Both the position numbers and the translations under genes were made by a program. Below are positions 44,261 through 58,200 of a DNA stretch of 64,000 nt, one piece after another (within the stretch, counting starts at the first letter, position 1; every line of letters starts with the position of its first letter). Origin of the DNA: Lasiosphaeris hirsuta (lineage: Eukaryota; Ascomycota; Sordariomycetes; Sordariales; Lasiosphaeriaceae); assembly GCA_030549175.1 (NCBI GenBank), contig JAUKUA010000007.1, positions 2,976,001 through 3,040,000 on the forward strand, given 5' to 3'. The notes below the pieces were generated by a model. That model worked only from the letters and a program-made list of their open reading frames with translations. It was not told the origin of the DNA and made no database searches.

Positions 44261-47105
44261 TCAATCAATGATGATTATCCGATCTCTCTGAGACGGGTTC
44301 CCGGTGAACTGTTGTCGATAATTAGCATCCGAATAGGGGCCCGGTGCGACCGAAGATGGCTGAGAACCATATAGGACGTGATCTCGTCCACCATATGGAG
44401 ATACCAGGGGTTGATCTGTATATGTCCGGGTTTCACGACTACTGTTGTGGTCAGTAACAAAATTACGAAGAAGAAACGTGGAGAGCAACTCACAACTCAG
44501 GAGCCGAAACGTATTCGATCCCGACAACTCGCTCCTGTCTTTGGGGATGAATCGGGTACCCGCCAGTGTAAACCGGTTCTTCGACCCTCCCTATTACCCT
44601 CTCGATTCTTTGATATTGCGGCTCTGATCGAACCCCGTATCGCCTTGCATCAACCGAACCATGGTGTGGCTCGTAGGACTGCAAAGCTGGTGGTCGGATC
44701 TCATAACCTCCTGTATCAACTGGAAATGCCTGAGCTGGTTCATGGCGCCGGGGGAATTTGTTAGAAACCCGTACAATCTCAAACTCGCCATAGCGGCTCT
44801 CCACAGGATGATGATAGCTAACTCCCGCGCCCTCCTGTCGCGGGTCGTGGGGTTGAGCATAGGCTGTGCTAGAACGGAAGGCAATTGTAGGTTCTCTTTT
44901 GACCTCCAGGGGATGATGATCTGGAAAGACGTTATCCGCGGGGAATGCCGGCTGTCTCGATTGTAAGTGGTTCTCATCAAGAACCGGCTGATACTCGGGT
45001 CTGACCACGACATCATCGTCGTTAATCCAGATAGGCCGGGATTCCGAACTAAGGATTCGGCCGCTCTGGTGATTTGCCGCATTGTCGCCATACAATAGTG
45101 GCTGATATGTACTGACACTGCCGGTAGTGTCCATGGGAGTGTAGGCTCTCACCATGCCATGATGCTGGGTGCTTACCGCAACAAGAGACCCACGATGTTG
45201 ATCTGACGCTGTGGGCATTCGGACAATTTCTTGCCTAGGAGGAAGAGTTACAAAGTCCTCCTGTTCACGGGTAGCATGATGCCCCATTGCTGGGCTCACC
45301 TCGCCGTATGGTGTTGCACGACGATGGTAATGGGATGCAGCTTCCACGGAAGCTCGAGGGCCATGGAATGAACCGCGTTCAAAGTGACCGTGATACTTTA
45401 CCGGCATCAGGGGCCTGGGCCTACTCGGAGAATAGGGCTCAATAGAGGGAACCAGGTGATCATTTGGATCCCGGTTGTGATATCCCACCCCATCAACACC
45501 AGAATTCACTTGCACAGCAGATTGCGACCCAACTATGGGCCCGAAACCGTTGCTGACAAGATGATCATCTGCTCGGTTGTCCTTCGGCGAGTGATAGGAA
45601 TTGCCATATGAAAGATGCGGTGCATGTCCAGGTTCAGTAGGCCGCCAAGGCTGCGTGCTCCGACCGGTCGGCCCATCCAGGTACGTGACAGTATGTGCAG
45701 GCTCATTGTTGCCAAGCCGCTGCCGTTCAAGAGCATGTTCCCATGCTCGATCGCGAGCAGCTTTGTACCGACTGAAGCCTCGCTGAGCCTTCTTGGCCTT
45801 CTCATCCTTTTTAGCTTCGCGGCGAGCTTGCCAGTTCGGCATCCTGTGACGACTCCCTCTCGGGCGGCCTTCTCCACGAGAGCGGGTGGTCTTGGACGGC
45901 GTGAGAGGCACTAGTGGCCCGGATGGGATGGTTTCCTGATCCATGGCATCCTCTGGTACTGAAGTGTCAGAGCATTCACCCTCTTCGTCTTCGTCTTCGT
46001 CTTCGTCATCGTCATCACTCTCAGAGTCTGAAATGACAACAACCTCACAAAGGATTTCATCGAGCTGGTCACGCCCTGTCTCCTCGTCTCCTCGCCACTT
46101 GACCAGGATGTCGAGACAGAGCGGTTCAACTGCTTTCCTTGCATGGGCCCACGTCGTCTCATTCAGCAGCTGATCGTATCTGGTATGTGTATGCCTGATA
46201 TGGGCAAGCACAGCCAGTTGGACTCGCCTGGAGAGGGGTTGATCGGGAGCAAGGCCAACCGGCGGTTCTCTGCCATTTTTCAATTTTGACTGAAGAGAGA
46301 AAAAAAAACACACGAAAACCTGCTTGAATCACTTATTCGGTACAAACCAGCTTGGAGGTGAACACCTACCTTGTTGAACGCATGTTCAATAATTCTTTGA
46401 CGGTCGGTATTCGGAATGCGCGGAAACAAGTCTCTTATCGCTGCATCAGCCTGCCGGTCAATATCTTCCTGTCTCTCGGGGATGGGCTCAGGGCTGCCTG
46501 GATTTGCGCCAGATATTCCAAAAACAGCATGCTGGTCATCCCCAAGAGACTCTCGGGCTTGCTCGACAATTGATTGCCGAATATGGTGACCAACTCGATT
46601 CATTTGAAATGTCAATTGTCTCGATCCCCGATTGCGAGCAGCCTATGCAAACATATTAGAAAGCCAGGCCAGTGTTGAGGGTCGATGTTAAGAACAAACC
46701 GTGACAATGAAGATCATAGCTTCTTGCTCGCGGGAGAGCTCTTTGCATGCTGTTGTTAGGGCGGGGTTCCCGATGGGAACAAATTCGAAGCCGGGAGGAG
46801 GGCGGCGGTCCGAGGTGAACTGCCGACGGTCAGTATCATAGACGCCGACGCAGTCCAACAGATGGTGAGCCCGAGCCTCTCTCCATTACCTGCAACTCGA
46901 GTTTCTTCTTCTTGTCCTTATTCTCGATGAACTCGAAGTAGGACTTGTGCTTCGAGTTCGGCTGTGGCCTGTCAGGTCTCGCCACTAAACCTGGGGGCAG
47001 GGGTGCTGTCCAGTCAATGATGTTGCCTTTACGGTCTCTCTTATGCCTGTCTTTGGCATGGCCGCCAGCGGGCACCACCACGCCACCTCGTTTTTCTCTT
47101 CCCAT
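44261..47105 (-). CDS. DUF2293-domain protein
   Basis: Exons 47105-46890, 46819-46700, 46642-46370, 46289-44494 and 44441-44261 give 861 aa, all in phase. The N-terminal 110 residues (MGREKRGGVVVPAGGHAKDR, then GFEFVPIGN) lead to the DUF2293 domain. That domain contains AARNRGSRQLTFQMNRVGHH, IDRQADAAIRDLFPRIPNTD, then RQRIIEHAFNK joined across a splice to SKLKNGREPPVGLAPDQPLS, then HTRYDQLL and ARKAVEPLCLDILVKWRGDE. This domain is fungal-specific and uncharacterised. An acidic tract (SDSESDDDDEDEDEDEEGE) and a basic stretch (RREAKKDEKAKKAQRG) follow. The remaining 500 residues are disordered, rich in His, Pro, Tyr and Arg. A nuclear location is inferred from the acidic and basic tracts only. 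The last intron is supported by the natural end RDRIIIID. Confidence 0.9.
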
Positions 47106-48451
47106 ATTGAATCGCAGCAGCTACAAGATCATCTTGATAGGACCAGATTTATCTTGTGGCGTGCTGGTGGGACAAGGCTGAGGACAGGGTCAGTTGTCAA
47201 GAAAGAGACGAGTAAAGCCGTTGCAGACTCGCACTTGACGCGATCGGGTTTGTGGTTTAGATGACGGGCAGTTCTCTGCAGGTCAAAGGCCTTGGAGAGA
47301 ATAAAAGGTGCAAGGTGCCCAAGCGTGGGGTCTTTCCACGCAAGCCTAAAACTTGCGAATGGAAAGAAAAGCACCCGACGCGCGCAGCGAGAAGCAGATA
47401 GAAAGGCAATAGTGAAACGGCAAGGAAATCCGGCGGTTGACTGGAGAAAAAAATCCCAGAAAGCACACAAAAACACGGCCCAGATGCACCAAGCAGGCGT
47501 CGCGTTTGGTGGCAGATGGCAGTGACGGGGATATGTCACTGAGGCCGGGCACCGGTTGAGAAATAGTACGAGGACTTGTTTTTGGAGAAGGAAGGAGGCC
47601 TGGCTCGTGGAACCGACCCATGACATAGGACTCGAGACTGGTTTGGATTTCTCGTGACTGTTGGTCCGTGCGCTATGCGGGTCGGATGAGTCAGGAAGCT
47701 AGTGTTGGTCGAATACTGTTGATTTGTGGCAGAGCCCTAGTAGTACTTCAGCCTCAGGTCGTGTTCATATGAAGTCTGAAACTAGATTCCATCAATAAAT
47801 AATTGTATTATCCGCGGTTTTCTGTAGATGCGAGGACATTAGGGCCGAACCAAAATCGCACGCATACCATATGTGCATCCAGCCTAACAGCGATCACTCC
47901 CTCAGACAACATGCGTGCAACTTCCCCGGCCAGACTCGCACCACTGCAACTCTCACGCCTATATAAAAGACCATGTGAACACTGTAAGTATCCAGTAATA
48001 TGTAGTACACAACTATTCGCTCTCACAAACTCTCACAATACCAAGCTGTCGCTGCCGCAGGTCAGGAAGGTGCACAAGCTAACTTTGGGTTTGGAACAAA
48101 TTGTTAGGAGGTGCCAGTGGCTCGTGCACGCATCGAAGGCCAATCAACAACAGCAGGACAATGGATCGCAATTTGACATCATATATCTCTGGTGACGGCC
48201 TGGATTATTTTCACTTTCTGAACAATACCCAAAATCTTCGGCCAAACTTAGGGACGGGCTGCTGTCTCCCACTTGGCCCTACTTCTTCCCAGGTTCGAGT
48301 CAGGTCAAGGTGTGGCCATTGATCACGGCCAACAGGCCCCAGCTTTCCTCATAACTTCTATGCTGTGCCTTCAAGGGTCCAGAAGTTACCTGAAACCCAG
48401 AATATTATCCCCGCAATAGAGAATTAGCTGAGGTAATTGCGGTGATTCGCG
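47106..48451. other. Divergent 1.35-kb spacer, DUF2293 gene and DEAH helicase
   Basis: No domain-bearing frame. A TATAAAA string lies near 47960, about 0.5 kb before the helicase start. Frames at 47129-47626 (minus) and 47803-48195 (plus) are considered chance. Confidence 0.6.
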
Positions 48452-50512
48452 ATGGCGGCCGACCTTGATCTTGGCGCAGCCTTTATTCCTGCGTTGCACA
48501 AGCCGTCGGCTCTCCTGCCTATTGCCAAACACCGGGAGACTCTTCTGTATATGATCGAGACCTATCCGGTCACAGTTGTGGTGGGGCAGACAGGGTCCGG
48601 GAAGAGCACCCAAATCCCTCAGTACCTAGAGCAGGCAGGTTGGTGCGCGGATGGGGGAGTCATTGGCATTACGCAGGTATGTTCTAGTTAGGCACTCTTT
48701 CATGGAAGCAAGTGCTAACGTTCCCAGCCCCGCCGCGTTGCCGCAACAACAGTTGCCATCAGGGTCGCAGAAGAGGTTGGCTGTGAAATCGGGAAGGAGG
48801 TCGGGTACTCGATCCGTTTCGAGGATGCAACCTCTGCTACCACCCGCATCAAGTTCCTCACAGATGGCCTCCTTATAAGAGAGGCCCTTGTCGATCCATT
48901 ACTCTCTCGGTACTCTGTCATTATGGTTGACGAGGCTCATGAGAGATCGATAAGCTCTGACATTCTGCTAGGGTTGCTGAAGAAGATTCGAAAGAAGCGA
49001 CCAGAGCTGCGGATCATCATCAGTAGCGCAACCCTTCAGGCAGAGGATTTCGCTAATTTCTTCTCCGAGTCCACCGATGAAGCAACGGGAGAAGGAAGGC
49101 AAGAGAAGAGGGCCGCTGCCATTGTCAGTCTCGAGGGGAGAACCTACCCAATCGACACGCTCTACCTAGAGGCGCCGGCTGAGGACTACCTGGAGAAAGC
49201 GATATCGACGGTCTTCGACATTCACACGCATGAATCAAAGGGAGACATACTTGTGTTTCTAACAGGGCGGGAGGAAATTGACCAGGCTGTCCAGGCGGTC
49301 TCTGAGCGCTCAGCACAACTTCCCCAGGGGTCTGAGTCTATCCTCCCCCTCCCATTATACGCCGGCCTCTCTACTGAACAGCAAATGTATGTCTTCGAGG
49401 AGGCGCCAGCAAACTTCAGGAAGGTCATCTTCTCGACCAACATTTCTGAAGCTTCGGTAACAATCGACGGAATTGTTTATGTTGTCGACTGCGGCTTTGT
49501 CAAACTCCGAGCATACAATCCCCAAACCGGAATCGAGACCCTAACGGCGACACCAGTCTCAAAAGCATCGGCAGCCCAGCGTGCAGGAAGAGCAGGCCGA
49601 ACCAAGCCTGGGAAGTGCTTTCGCCTTTATACCGAGGAGGCCTGCCAGGGCTTATCTGAGGCCAACGTTCCCGAGATCCAGCGCTCGAATCTAGCCCCAT
49701 TTGTCCTCCAATTAAAGGCGTTAGGGATAGACAACGTCTTGCGGTTCGACTTTCTCACACCCCCGCCAGCGGAGCTGATGATGAGGGCTATCGAGTTACT
49801 TTACTCTCTTGGGGCACTCGACGATTATGCCAAGCTGACAAAGCCTCTTGGCCTAAGAATGGCTGAGCTAGCTGTTGAGCCAATGATGGCCAAGACACTG
49901 CTTTCCGCCCCCTCCTTTGGCTGCTTGAGCGAGATACTGACGATTGCGGCAATGACCAGCCTTGGTGGGGGCATTTGGATCCAGCACGACGGGGGGAAGA
50001 AAGAGGCAGAGAGTGCGAAGCGAAAGTTCGCAGTGGAGGAAGGAGATCATCTTGCCCTACTTAACGTCTACCAGACATTCATCACAAAAGGCCGCAAGGA
50101 GGCGCGATTCTGCCACGATAACCTCATCAACTTCAAGACAATGACCCGCGCAGTAAGCATCCGCGGGCAGCTCAAGCGGTACCTCGAGAGGTTTGGGGTC
50201 GCCGTTGATGAGTCCCTCGCAACGCCTTCGGCTTCAGGTGCTAGCAAGGCAGAGCAGATTAGGCGGTGCTTGACGACGGGCTACTTTGCCCACGCTGCGC
50301 GGATGCAACCCGATGGCACGTTCCGGAATGTATCCGGGACGACGGTGCTACATGCACATCCGAGCTCCATCATGTTCAACCGCAAGGCAGACTGGGTCAT
50401 ATTCCATGAGGTCATGGAAACAGGAGACAAGACATTCATCCGGGACATTACCAAAATCGAGAAAAGCTGGCTGCTAGAATATGCCCCCGAGTTTTACAAG
50501 ACCAGCTCATAA
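48452..50512 (+). CDS. dhx35: DEAH-box RNA helicase, DHX35-like
   Basis: Exons 48452-48676 and 48728-50512 give 669 aa, with a 51-nt intron between GITQ and PRRVAATTVA. All helicase motifs are present: motif I GQTGSGKST, Ia PRRVAATTVA, II DEAH (within MVDEAHERSISSD), III SAT, IV FLTGREEID, V FSTNISEASVTIDG and VI QRAGRAGRTKPG. The winged-helix, ratchet and OB regions follow (LRFDFLTPPPAELMMRAIEL, GDHLALLNVYQTF, TVLHAHPSSIMFN, WVIFHEVMETGDKTFIRDIT), ending in PEFYKTSS. Its short N-terminus and overall length fit DHX35 better than the larger Prp2/Prp16/Prp22 enzymes. DHX35 is a nuclear spliceosome-associated ATPase. Prp43-like paralogues are excluded by the lack of an N-terminal extension, but this is inference. 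Confidence 0.92.
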
Positions 50513-52806
50513 AAATGGCATAGGGCTGACTGGTTGTCCTCGGGATGCGCCGGTCTGCGCGGCCTCCTCGCCCAGACTAGGACCCGACGTTGCAACGCAG
50601 TCGTGACCGGGCAATAACGCCAAGATCGATAGCTCGGTATTGTTCACTGTTGCGAAGGGAGAGACCGAGAGTTGTGTGTCGTGTAGTAATGGGGTAAAAC
50701 GGTACCAAAGTGTTTGAAGCTTGTTCCTAGCGCCTACCTACCTTCCCCCGGAGCCCGCAGTTGCGGGTGCTTGAGCAGGACGGCGTGCCGGACGCAAGTC
50801 ATTGATTTATTGCTTGGCATGGGTGAGACATTTTAGGACGTGCCTGCAGCCTGCTGGCTGACTGCAGGAGCAGCAGTTTACCCTGCTTTTACCAGGAAAG
50901 ACACCTATAAATATTTGATAATATTGAACAGATAAATTCCTTCCGACCGTGAGCGTGACGATTCAAGGGGACTCTCATGGGAGACGGGCGTGACGCTAGT
51001 TGTCATTTTGGAACAGGTATTGCGATGTTGATGGAACCGACAGTCGCCCACATTTAGTCTTTGAACGTTTCATGATTGGGATGGATGGCAAGAGACTGTC
51101 GAGATTATGTCGGGTACCAAGGCAGCAAGGGGCTGAAAATATGTAGGGTGCTGCACTGGTCGAACTTGGCCACACAAGTTCGTTCGTGCGACCACAACGG
51201 CTTTTTGGTTCGCGATGCGCCGTCACTTGCACATCCAGATGCAGCCACGAGGATTTCGGCCCTTATCACGGGCCCTATTTGTAGATCTGTGTGGGTTGTC
51301 GCTGACGGCGCCTACTCCCTTTCACTGCCTTCCCGACGATGGCTTGGACGATTCCTGGATTAGCTGAGTCTGCTGTGCCCTTACCTCGCGCTGTCTCGAA
51401 GCTGTCTTCAGTCTTGATTTCATCGAAGCAGGTTCAATGTGATTGTTTCCTCCTTCCGCATAATTAGGAAACAGGAAACATTTAACAGTTCAATTGCAGG
51501 AGTCTTGCCGAACCAGGCATCGCCGACCGTTTGGTGGAGACAGGCCCCTGAAAATTGGTGGTACCTCATCTCGGCTGGACTTGTACCAGCCCACTTGAAT
51601 TTATGTGCAGAGGTACCTTCACACGCCGGTCCATGCTGCTCACAGGGTCCCACGGCGCTGTGAAGCAGGGCTAGCGTCAGTGAGATTCGCGCCATCGCGG
51701 CTTGTGAGTAGGGTCGTGCCTTGCATAAAACAGATCCCTAAGCTGGCGATGGGCCCTGACTTGGTCGCATCTGGCTGCGTGCCTGGCCGCTGAGTGGCTC
51801 GCAGCCATAGGGGACGCTGGAGTTGTGCACCTTGTCGGTCGTTGTGCAGCTGTCGGCTGTTCAAGCCACAGAGCGCCTGCAGATAAGATGGGGACCATTT
51901 GTAGGAATCGGCCACTCAGAGGCCGTGAGGCCGGATCCACCCCTGGCGGAGCTCGCTGTAGCCAGCAAGTCGACGTCCACTTTTGATTGAGATGAAATTA
52001 GCAATTTCTATTCGTCCACTGCTGGGTTCTTCTGGGCCCAGCTTTCTCGTGAGAGCAACAGAGGAGCCTCTCCTAGCCTCGCGGAGATTTGGGGAGCAGC
52101 CGGACAGGTCGAGCCCTGCTGTGCTGGATTTTCTAGGCCCTGAGTCCCTGAGCTCGCGAAGGCCCTCCTTGTTTCCCTTCTCGAGCTCGAGTCGGCCGAC
52201 CTAATCCTAATCCTAATCACCCACGCCTCACTTCCTCTCTTTCCCATCCTGTCCCTCAGACCCAACTTCTGAGGTAGACGGCTTCCAGCTTCACCGTCGA
52301 CTGACGCGTGATCCCTTCACTCTTTTCTTGTGACGCCGTCTTCTGCACACTCTCTTTTACTGTCAGCAGGCGTGTCATTCTTTTCGCACCTGCACCGACG
52401 AGACGAATTTGAATTTTCCCCCGTCACGACACTCTTTATTCACCATTAATTCGTGATTTCGATCTCGAATAGTTCACTCATCTCACGAACGGCCTACTGC
52501 GTAATACCTGTTTCGACCGTCCTCACGTCTTCTCCCGAATAATAATCGACCGCAACCGAGGACAGACAAGAGCATTACCCGCTTCCCGCTCGTTCAGAAA
52601 CAGGACAGGCCCTTCACCAATCAGCATATCATCGCATGACCGTTATGATAGCATTAATCCGTGGCATCTAAGATCGACATTCTTCCGCCTTTCCAGCACC
52701 AACCAAGCCCGACAAGATTGTTACGACGTCAGTTTTGTTGAAAATCTGGGCTTCTATTTCAACCCCACGACGGACGTGTGAGGGGGAGGGATAAAGGTCA
52801 GTAAAG
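50513..52806. other. 2.3-kb spacer before the SKG6-like gene
   Basis: No gene is supported. From about 52200 the plus strand is C/T-rich with short A/T patches, as expected for a promoter and long leader. A three-copy CCTAAT repeat lies at 52200-52217. Confidence 0.6.
52200..52217. repeat. Three CCTAAT units
   Basis: CCTAATCCTAATCCTAAT, a short hexamer repeat about 600 nt upstream of the SKG6-like start. It is related to, but not the same as, telomeric CCCTAA. Confidence 0.85.
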
Positions 52807-55292
52807 ATGGACAACAATGTTGGAGGCCCTGCACATATCTTGAGGCCCCGGATCCCAAGCACAATGGAAGCACGGCACGACACAACGGCGCCAAGCTTGA
52901 CATTCGGGTTCAGGGTTCCCTCTCGGATTTTGGGCGCGCGAGCCGAGACGACTACGGCGTGTCTCGAAGCAAACCTGTGTGAAAAGCCAGTAGGAGGTTC
53001 CTCGATGACAATTGCAATAGCATTGGGAGTTGCGTAAGTTTTAGCCCACGGGGACGGGTTAGAGTTGACCAGACAGGCTGACTTGGTGTAGCATCCCCGT
53101 CCTTGCCGCACTTGCGGCCTTGCTGTTTCTTCACCGACGGAATGTCCAGAAACAGAGACGTGAAGATTCAATGGATCCTCACAAGTCTCTGGATTTCGGG
53201 TTGGGAGACCATCCTGCTGTGCCCAAGACGAAGAGGAAGAGCTTCTTGGGTAGAGAGAAAGATGCCGCATCCCGCTATGACCGCCAACAAATGTCCATGG
53301 ATATGAACTTGTCAAGCCCGTACTTGCTACCGCCAGGTCTGCAGAACTCGCGGGAATCGCTGGCTCGCACACTTACCCAGACCGAGGACCCTTACAGACC
53401 AATCACCAACATTACCGGCAGCGACACAGGTTCAGTTCGGTCTTTGCCCAGAGGCTCGGATGCCCGTTCGAACAGCCGCCAGGATGCTCAGTTCCCTCGA
53501 CCACCGAACTCCTCAGGCTTCTCTGTTCCTCCGCGCCAGAACTCCCTTCCGAAGTCAGGATTGGCATCCCCAGAACCGACTCACGCAAAACCCGGAGTGC
53601 TGCATCCGGAGGATCTTGAGCATGTCCCAGCCCCACTCCGTAAAGATGGGTCGGTGTCGATGCCAGACTCACCTGAATGGGAGGATGACTACCCTGTTGG
53701 TACTGCAGTTCAAGAACCACCAGCCGTTGCGACAAAGATGAGTGGCAACCCGACAATCTCCCCCGTGCAGCCTAGCCCAGCCGACTCTGGAGTAGTGATG
53801 GGATATGAGATTGAGAATCCGTTCGAGAAGGAGGACAGCCAGGAGTCATTGGTTTCACTGCGACAAACGGCTGCCGGGCTTGGGCTAGTAGGCCATGTTG
53901 AGCCCATGCAGTCGTCTCTCCGCTCGTCCTCATCGTCTACCGATAGCTTACCAACGATTGCGCCGCCCCAGCGTGGCCAAACCGCTCCGCCAGCAGCACC
54001 AATTATCGAAGAGCCTCTGGAGTATTATGATTACGATTTTGTAGACGAGCCTCAGAATGTAGCTCAAGACCCCCGTGCCCTGCAAGGCACTGAGGGTAGA
54101 GGGCGGACAATGCAGAGGCAGTCTCGCATGGCCGGTGATGAGCACGGGCTGGGGGTTCCCCATCAAGACTCTCGCCGTCTCTCAGTGGGATTCCGCCCTC
54201 TTCCGCCAGACGAGATCATGGAGTCGGAGGACCCGGAATACCGGGCCAACCGTATTCGATCGTTCTATAAGGAGTACTTCGAAGATGGCAGGCCTGCTGA
54301 GGGCGCACCGCCTATGCCACCAATGCCAGCACAACACCAGAACAATGGCCGTCCCCGAAATAACACTCAACCCCATAATAAAGACCAGCGCCAGATTGCT
54401 CCTCACCAGCAGAACGGCCAATACTACGAGGATTACTCGGAAGGCTACATGCCAGATGCGCCGTATTTCGATCCCGAGACAAACTCGTTTGTCATGCCAT
54501 ATGCTCAGCCTGTTTCTCGCCGAGCGATGACACCTCCCCCTACAGGACAACGATTCCCGGGTCCAAGACCTCCACGTGCGTTCCATGGCTCAATGGGCGG
54601 TATGCACATGCCTCCCGGACCGTACGGGCCGCCTCGGCCGGGCTCTTCAGTTTCCAACCGTATGGGCCCTCCCCGCCCTGGTTCTGGGGCGTCGGGCATG
54701 CAAGGACGGCCCCGGGCGGGATCGGCAATGTCAGGAAGCCGCCATGGTGGTCCTCGCAAGCCCCTCCCTCCTCCGTCGGCTCTCAACACACTGCCTACGC
54801 CATCCAAGCTCAAGGATGATTCGTTCGCCCTGTTGAACTCGATTGAGTTTGCGCCACCTGAGACATTTGCTGAACGTGTCCGTGGCCGGTCCCAAAGCCC
54901 AGCTGGAGAGCGACGGCCTTACAAGCTCGGTGTTCCCGTGCACTCACCCTTGGTGAATGCCTTTGAGGAGCTTCCAACTTTGCCTAGCCCGTAAGTTGAT
55001 TTTGCGAACCTTAGTGTGAAACTCGTTTCTAACATGATTGCTCTCTAGGCATCTCCTTCGCAAGTCGACCACATTCACAGCACTAGACTTTGCGCCTCCC
55101 CGCAAATTTGGCGATTCCGACACCCGCAGCGAGACTGGCTCGATCCGTAGTAACAGAAGTGGCATCTCAGCACAGCAACTCGGCGCCATCCGCAACGGCG
55201 CTGGAAGAGTCAGCCGGTTGCCCGAAGATGCAGTCTTCACGCAAGCGGCCATGCAGGACAAGCTCAAGCCATCGTGGGCGATGCGCGACTAG
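52807..55292 (+). CDS. SKG6/AXL2-type single-pass membrane protein
   Basis: Exons 52807-53033, 53092-54990 and 55049-55292 give 789 aa; both introns are 58 nt. No signal peptide is visible. One transmembrane segment at about residues 70-88 (TIAIALGVAIPVLAALAAL then LFLHRRN) has the Gly/Ala-rich look of the SKG6/AXL2 transmembrane family. The intron lies inside it, splitting an Ala codon. The short outside segment has two Cys residues (TACLEANLCEKP). The long cytoplasmic part is disordered, Ser/Pro-rich and carries RANRIRSFYKEYFED, EYYDYDFVDE and YMPDAPYFDPETNSFVMPYA motifs, ending SWAMRD. Such proteins act in polarised growth and cell-wall integrity in yeasts; function here is inferred. The gene starts after a long C/T-rich leader. 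Confidence 0.85.
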
Positions 55293-58200
55293 AAAGGATT
55301 CCAGAGGCTCCTTCTCAGCATGACTGCTATCAGCGCATGCCATTGGGTTTCACGTGCACGGTGTGGCCCTGTACATACACATCTCTCTTAGGTCGTTATG
55401 GGGTTCTGGTGGGCATGCTTTCGCATTTACAGCACCGGATTATCTGTCGTTATCGGATCTATGGGCAATGTCCTGTTACATATGGGCGCGGACATTGAAA
55501 GTAAGCCTCCAAGATTTGCCGTGTCGTTTTACCGAGCATTGGCGTGTATTACCTTATAAGGCCGTTTGGCATACTGGTAATGTCTTGTCTCAATATCTTG
55601 TTCCATCATATCAGGTTGGGCGTCATTGAAAAAGCGGACAGTTGGCCACTTTCATGAACTCTCTTTACACAGGATGAAATTGTTTGTTGCATTTACATTT
55701 AGAGATCGGGCTACGGATTGGGTTCTGGGCAGATCAGGTAGACGATAGTAATGGGACTCTTGCCAGCTTTTTGTCTGGTTATCAGAATCGTAATCTTGAT
55801 GTGTGATTGCCACTGAACGGTTGTCACTGCGGTGTTTGTTAACAAATACTTTGCGAAATATCAAGACCCATGAAGGGGAAGAGATCTAGACCGTCCTTTA
55901 GAACAATTATTTCTTGGCAAAACTTACATGGTTGGCCGGGTCACGTCTTTCGGGCGGTATGCTCGCCCCCAATATCGGGGTTCATCCATGCTATTCTCAT
56001 TTTTGGGTCTGTGGATCCCTCAGCCATGGTTTGTCATATGCTGGAACGTCTATTCTGAAGGCATTCATTCTGAAAGCTTGCCATGTCAATTACACATGAA
56101 ATGTCTATGCTCCTTCCATTTCGTTTCGAGATGTGAAGGAAGCGGGCCCCGAGGTCGTGTCGGTGGAGACGGAGGCCGTGCCGATGATACGAGAGACAGG
56201 ATTCGGATAGATACGCAAGAGGTAGGTTCGACCCCCACCACGCGTATGCACACACTATAGCACGGGGCTGGTTTGGTGATTACCTTGATGACGGTGGGAT
56301 ATCGTTTCCCCTCCCTTGAGGATACTTGAGTGTGTTGCGCTCTGGATGATTAGCGAGGTGCATTGCGACAGCCAAGATGGTTATTGGGAGGATTGTTTAC
56401 GGAGTGCCATCAGGTTTGAGACTAAATTTCTAGTGGGGTGCGCACTGCAATTTCTTCTGCTGTTTTCTGTGGCGAGTAACGCCCGAGTAAGAGCCGGATT
56501 GGCCATTTGGATCCTGAAATATGTGACGGGCTGTTCATGCCTAGAGCCTGGGAGAGGTCAGACGGGCAGGCCGTGATGAGAATTTTGATTTTCGTTTCCG
56601 TCGACTCGAAGCGTGGCTTTGTCGCCGATTGATGCAAAAGCCACAAGAAACGCCTGTGGCGTTCTGCTCCCGAGTTATTTTTATCATCCTTTTCTTCTTT
56701 TCTCCTGTTTCTGTTTAGTCCTCGCCCCGAGCGATGGCGAATGGGCGATCGGGTTTGGCTGTGTGGAGTGGGGCAGCTAGAATTGAATGGGCGACTGAGT
56801 GGAGTGGTGGAGTGAGGGGAAAAGCTCCCAGAGGAGCAGCATCGCATCGTGCATGGGGCGTCCCTTCTTTGCAGGCACAGCCATCAAATATTTTCCAGGT
56901 TGCCGTCGCTTTCGTGTGGCCTAATGGAATCACGATTTGGGTAAGCTGAGAACCTCAACGGGGAAACATCAGCGGAGGCGCGATTCATTGTCTGTCATTC
57001 TCCTTGGCCTGCCGTTCAAGCAAATGCCAAGTTCCCTGGTCGCTGGGACTGTTCCTCGGCGCCTTTCGATCACCCCGCCCCGTCCCGGCCTTTCCCCTCA
57101 CACGTTTGGTTTGGTTGCGACGGCTGTCCGGGACGAAATGACGTGAAGACTCCCTTAGTAACGGGCTGATATAGATGCTCCCAACCTTGCTGTGTCGAGC
57201 AATTTACGCACCTCGCGCAGTCCTGGCAAGAGATAAACGTCACTCTTGGGCTCAATTGCTTGCGAGTTGGCATCTTTCTTAATTTGGAGTGCCTTGCTTG
57301 CCAGCGGCGAGCAGCATCTCTCCATCTGAAGGGTTTGCTGACGTGGGCGACAATCATGAGGTCGTGCGCAGGGTTGTAACTAACTCCATCTCCCGCCTCG
57401 TCTCATCCCCGATCCCAATCCGATGGGATGGGCTAGCGGTACGGTGCTTTGGGTGCTTACATAGCACCGGCGGGAAAGCTTCTCGGCTTCTTCAATGGTC
57501 GCGCACAACTGGCTGAGAGGATGACTGCCAGAGACCACTGGAGGCAACAAAGCAGAACATAGCAGCTCATGCGGAACACGGTACAGATGTCTGTGACCAG
57601 TCTGCATCGCAGCGTGGGCAATGGGAGCTGAAGCCGGCCATTCATAGATGCTGCCAGGTCATGGAAGGTGTTATGGATGCTGTGTGGATGCTGTGCAACG
57701 AGAGACAGCATGCTCTCGGCTGCAAGAGTCATCATTCGTTACATTGTTATGTGCAGCATGGGATGGGCTTGGCCGGAGACTAGCACTGAGGGAGCTCTGC
57801 CACATCTGCCGCATAGGACCCTACACCGTTGAATAAAGGGTCTGCTGCATCGCAGTCACCCACTCATTCATCACCAAGGCAAACTGCAATCCGGAACCGG
57901 GAAGGAGACCTGACGATCGGCGCCCGCTGTCCCTGCTGGTATAACTCCCGCTGCTCACCCGACTTGACCTTGCAAAATGCCCTTGGAGTTAGTTCTTAAG
58001 TCCCCTCGAGCTCTCGCCCCATGCTTCCCGTCCATCTGGCAGCCCGTCAACTCTCGCCTTGTCCTCGACACACCTGGGTTGCTTTTTCCAAATCTCTCTA
58101 CACCTCCCGACACAACAGTGAAGTGGTGGCGTGCTTCCAACCTAGACAAACAAATCAGGGTAACGCTCCGATTCGTCTCGTCCTTCCGGCCGCAGCCAGC

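Noticed and set aside
56190..56255. Possible tRNA 3' half (GGTTCGACCCCC)
   Set aside because: The T-stem has an A-C mismatch, and no acceptor stem, D-arm or anticodon arm can be paired upstream.
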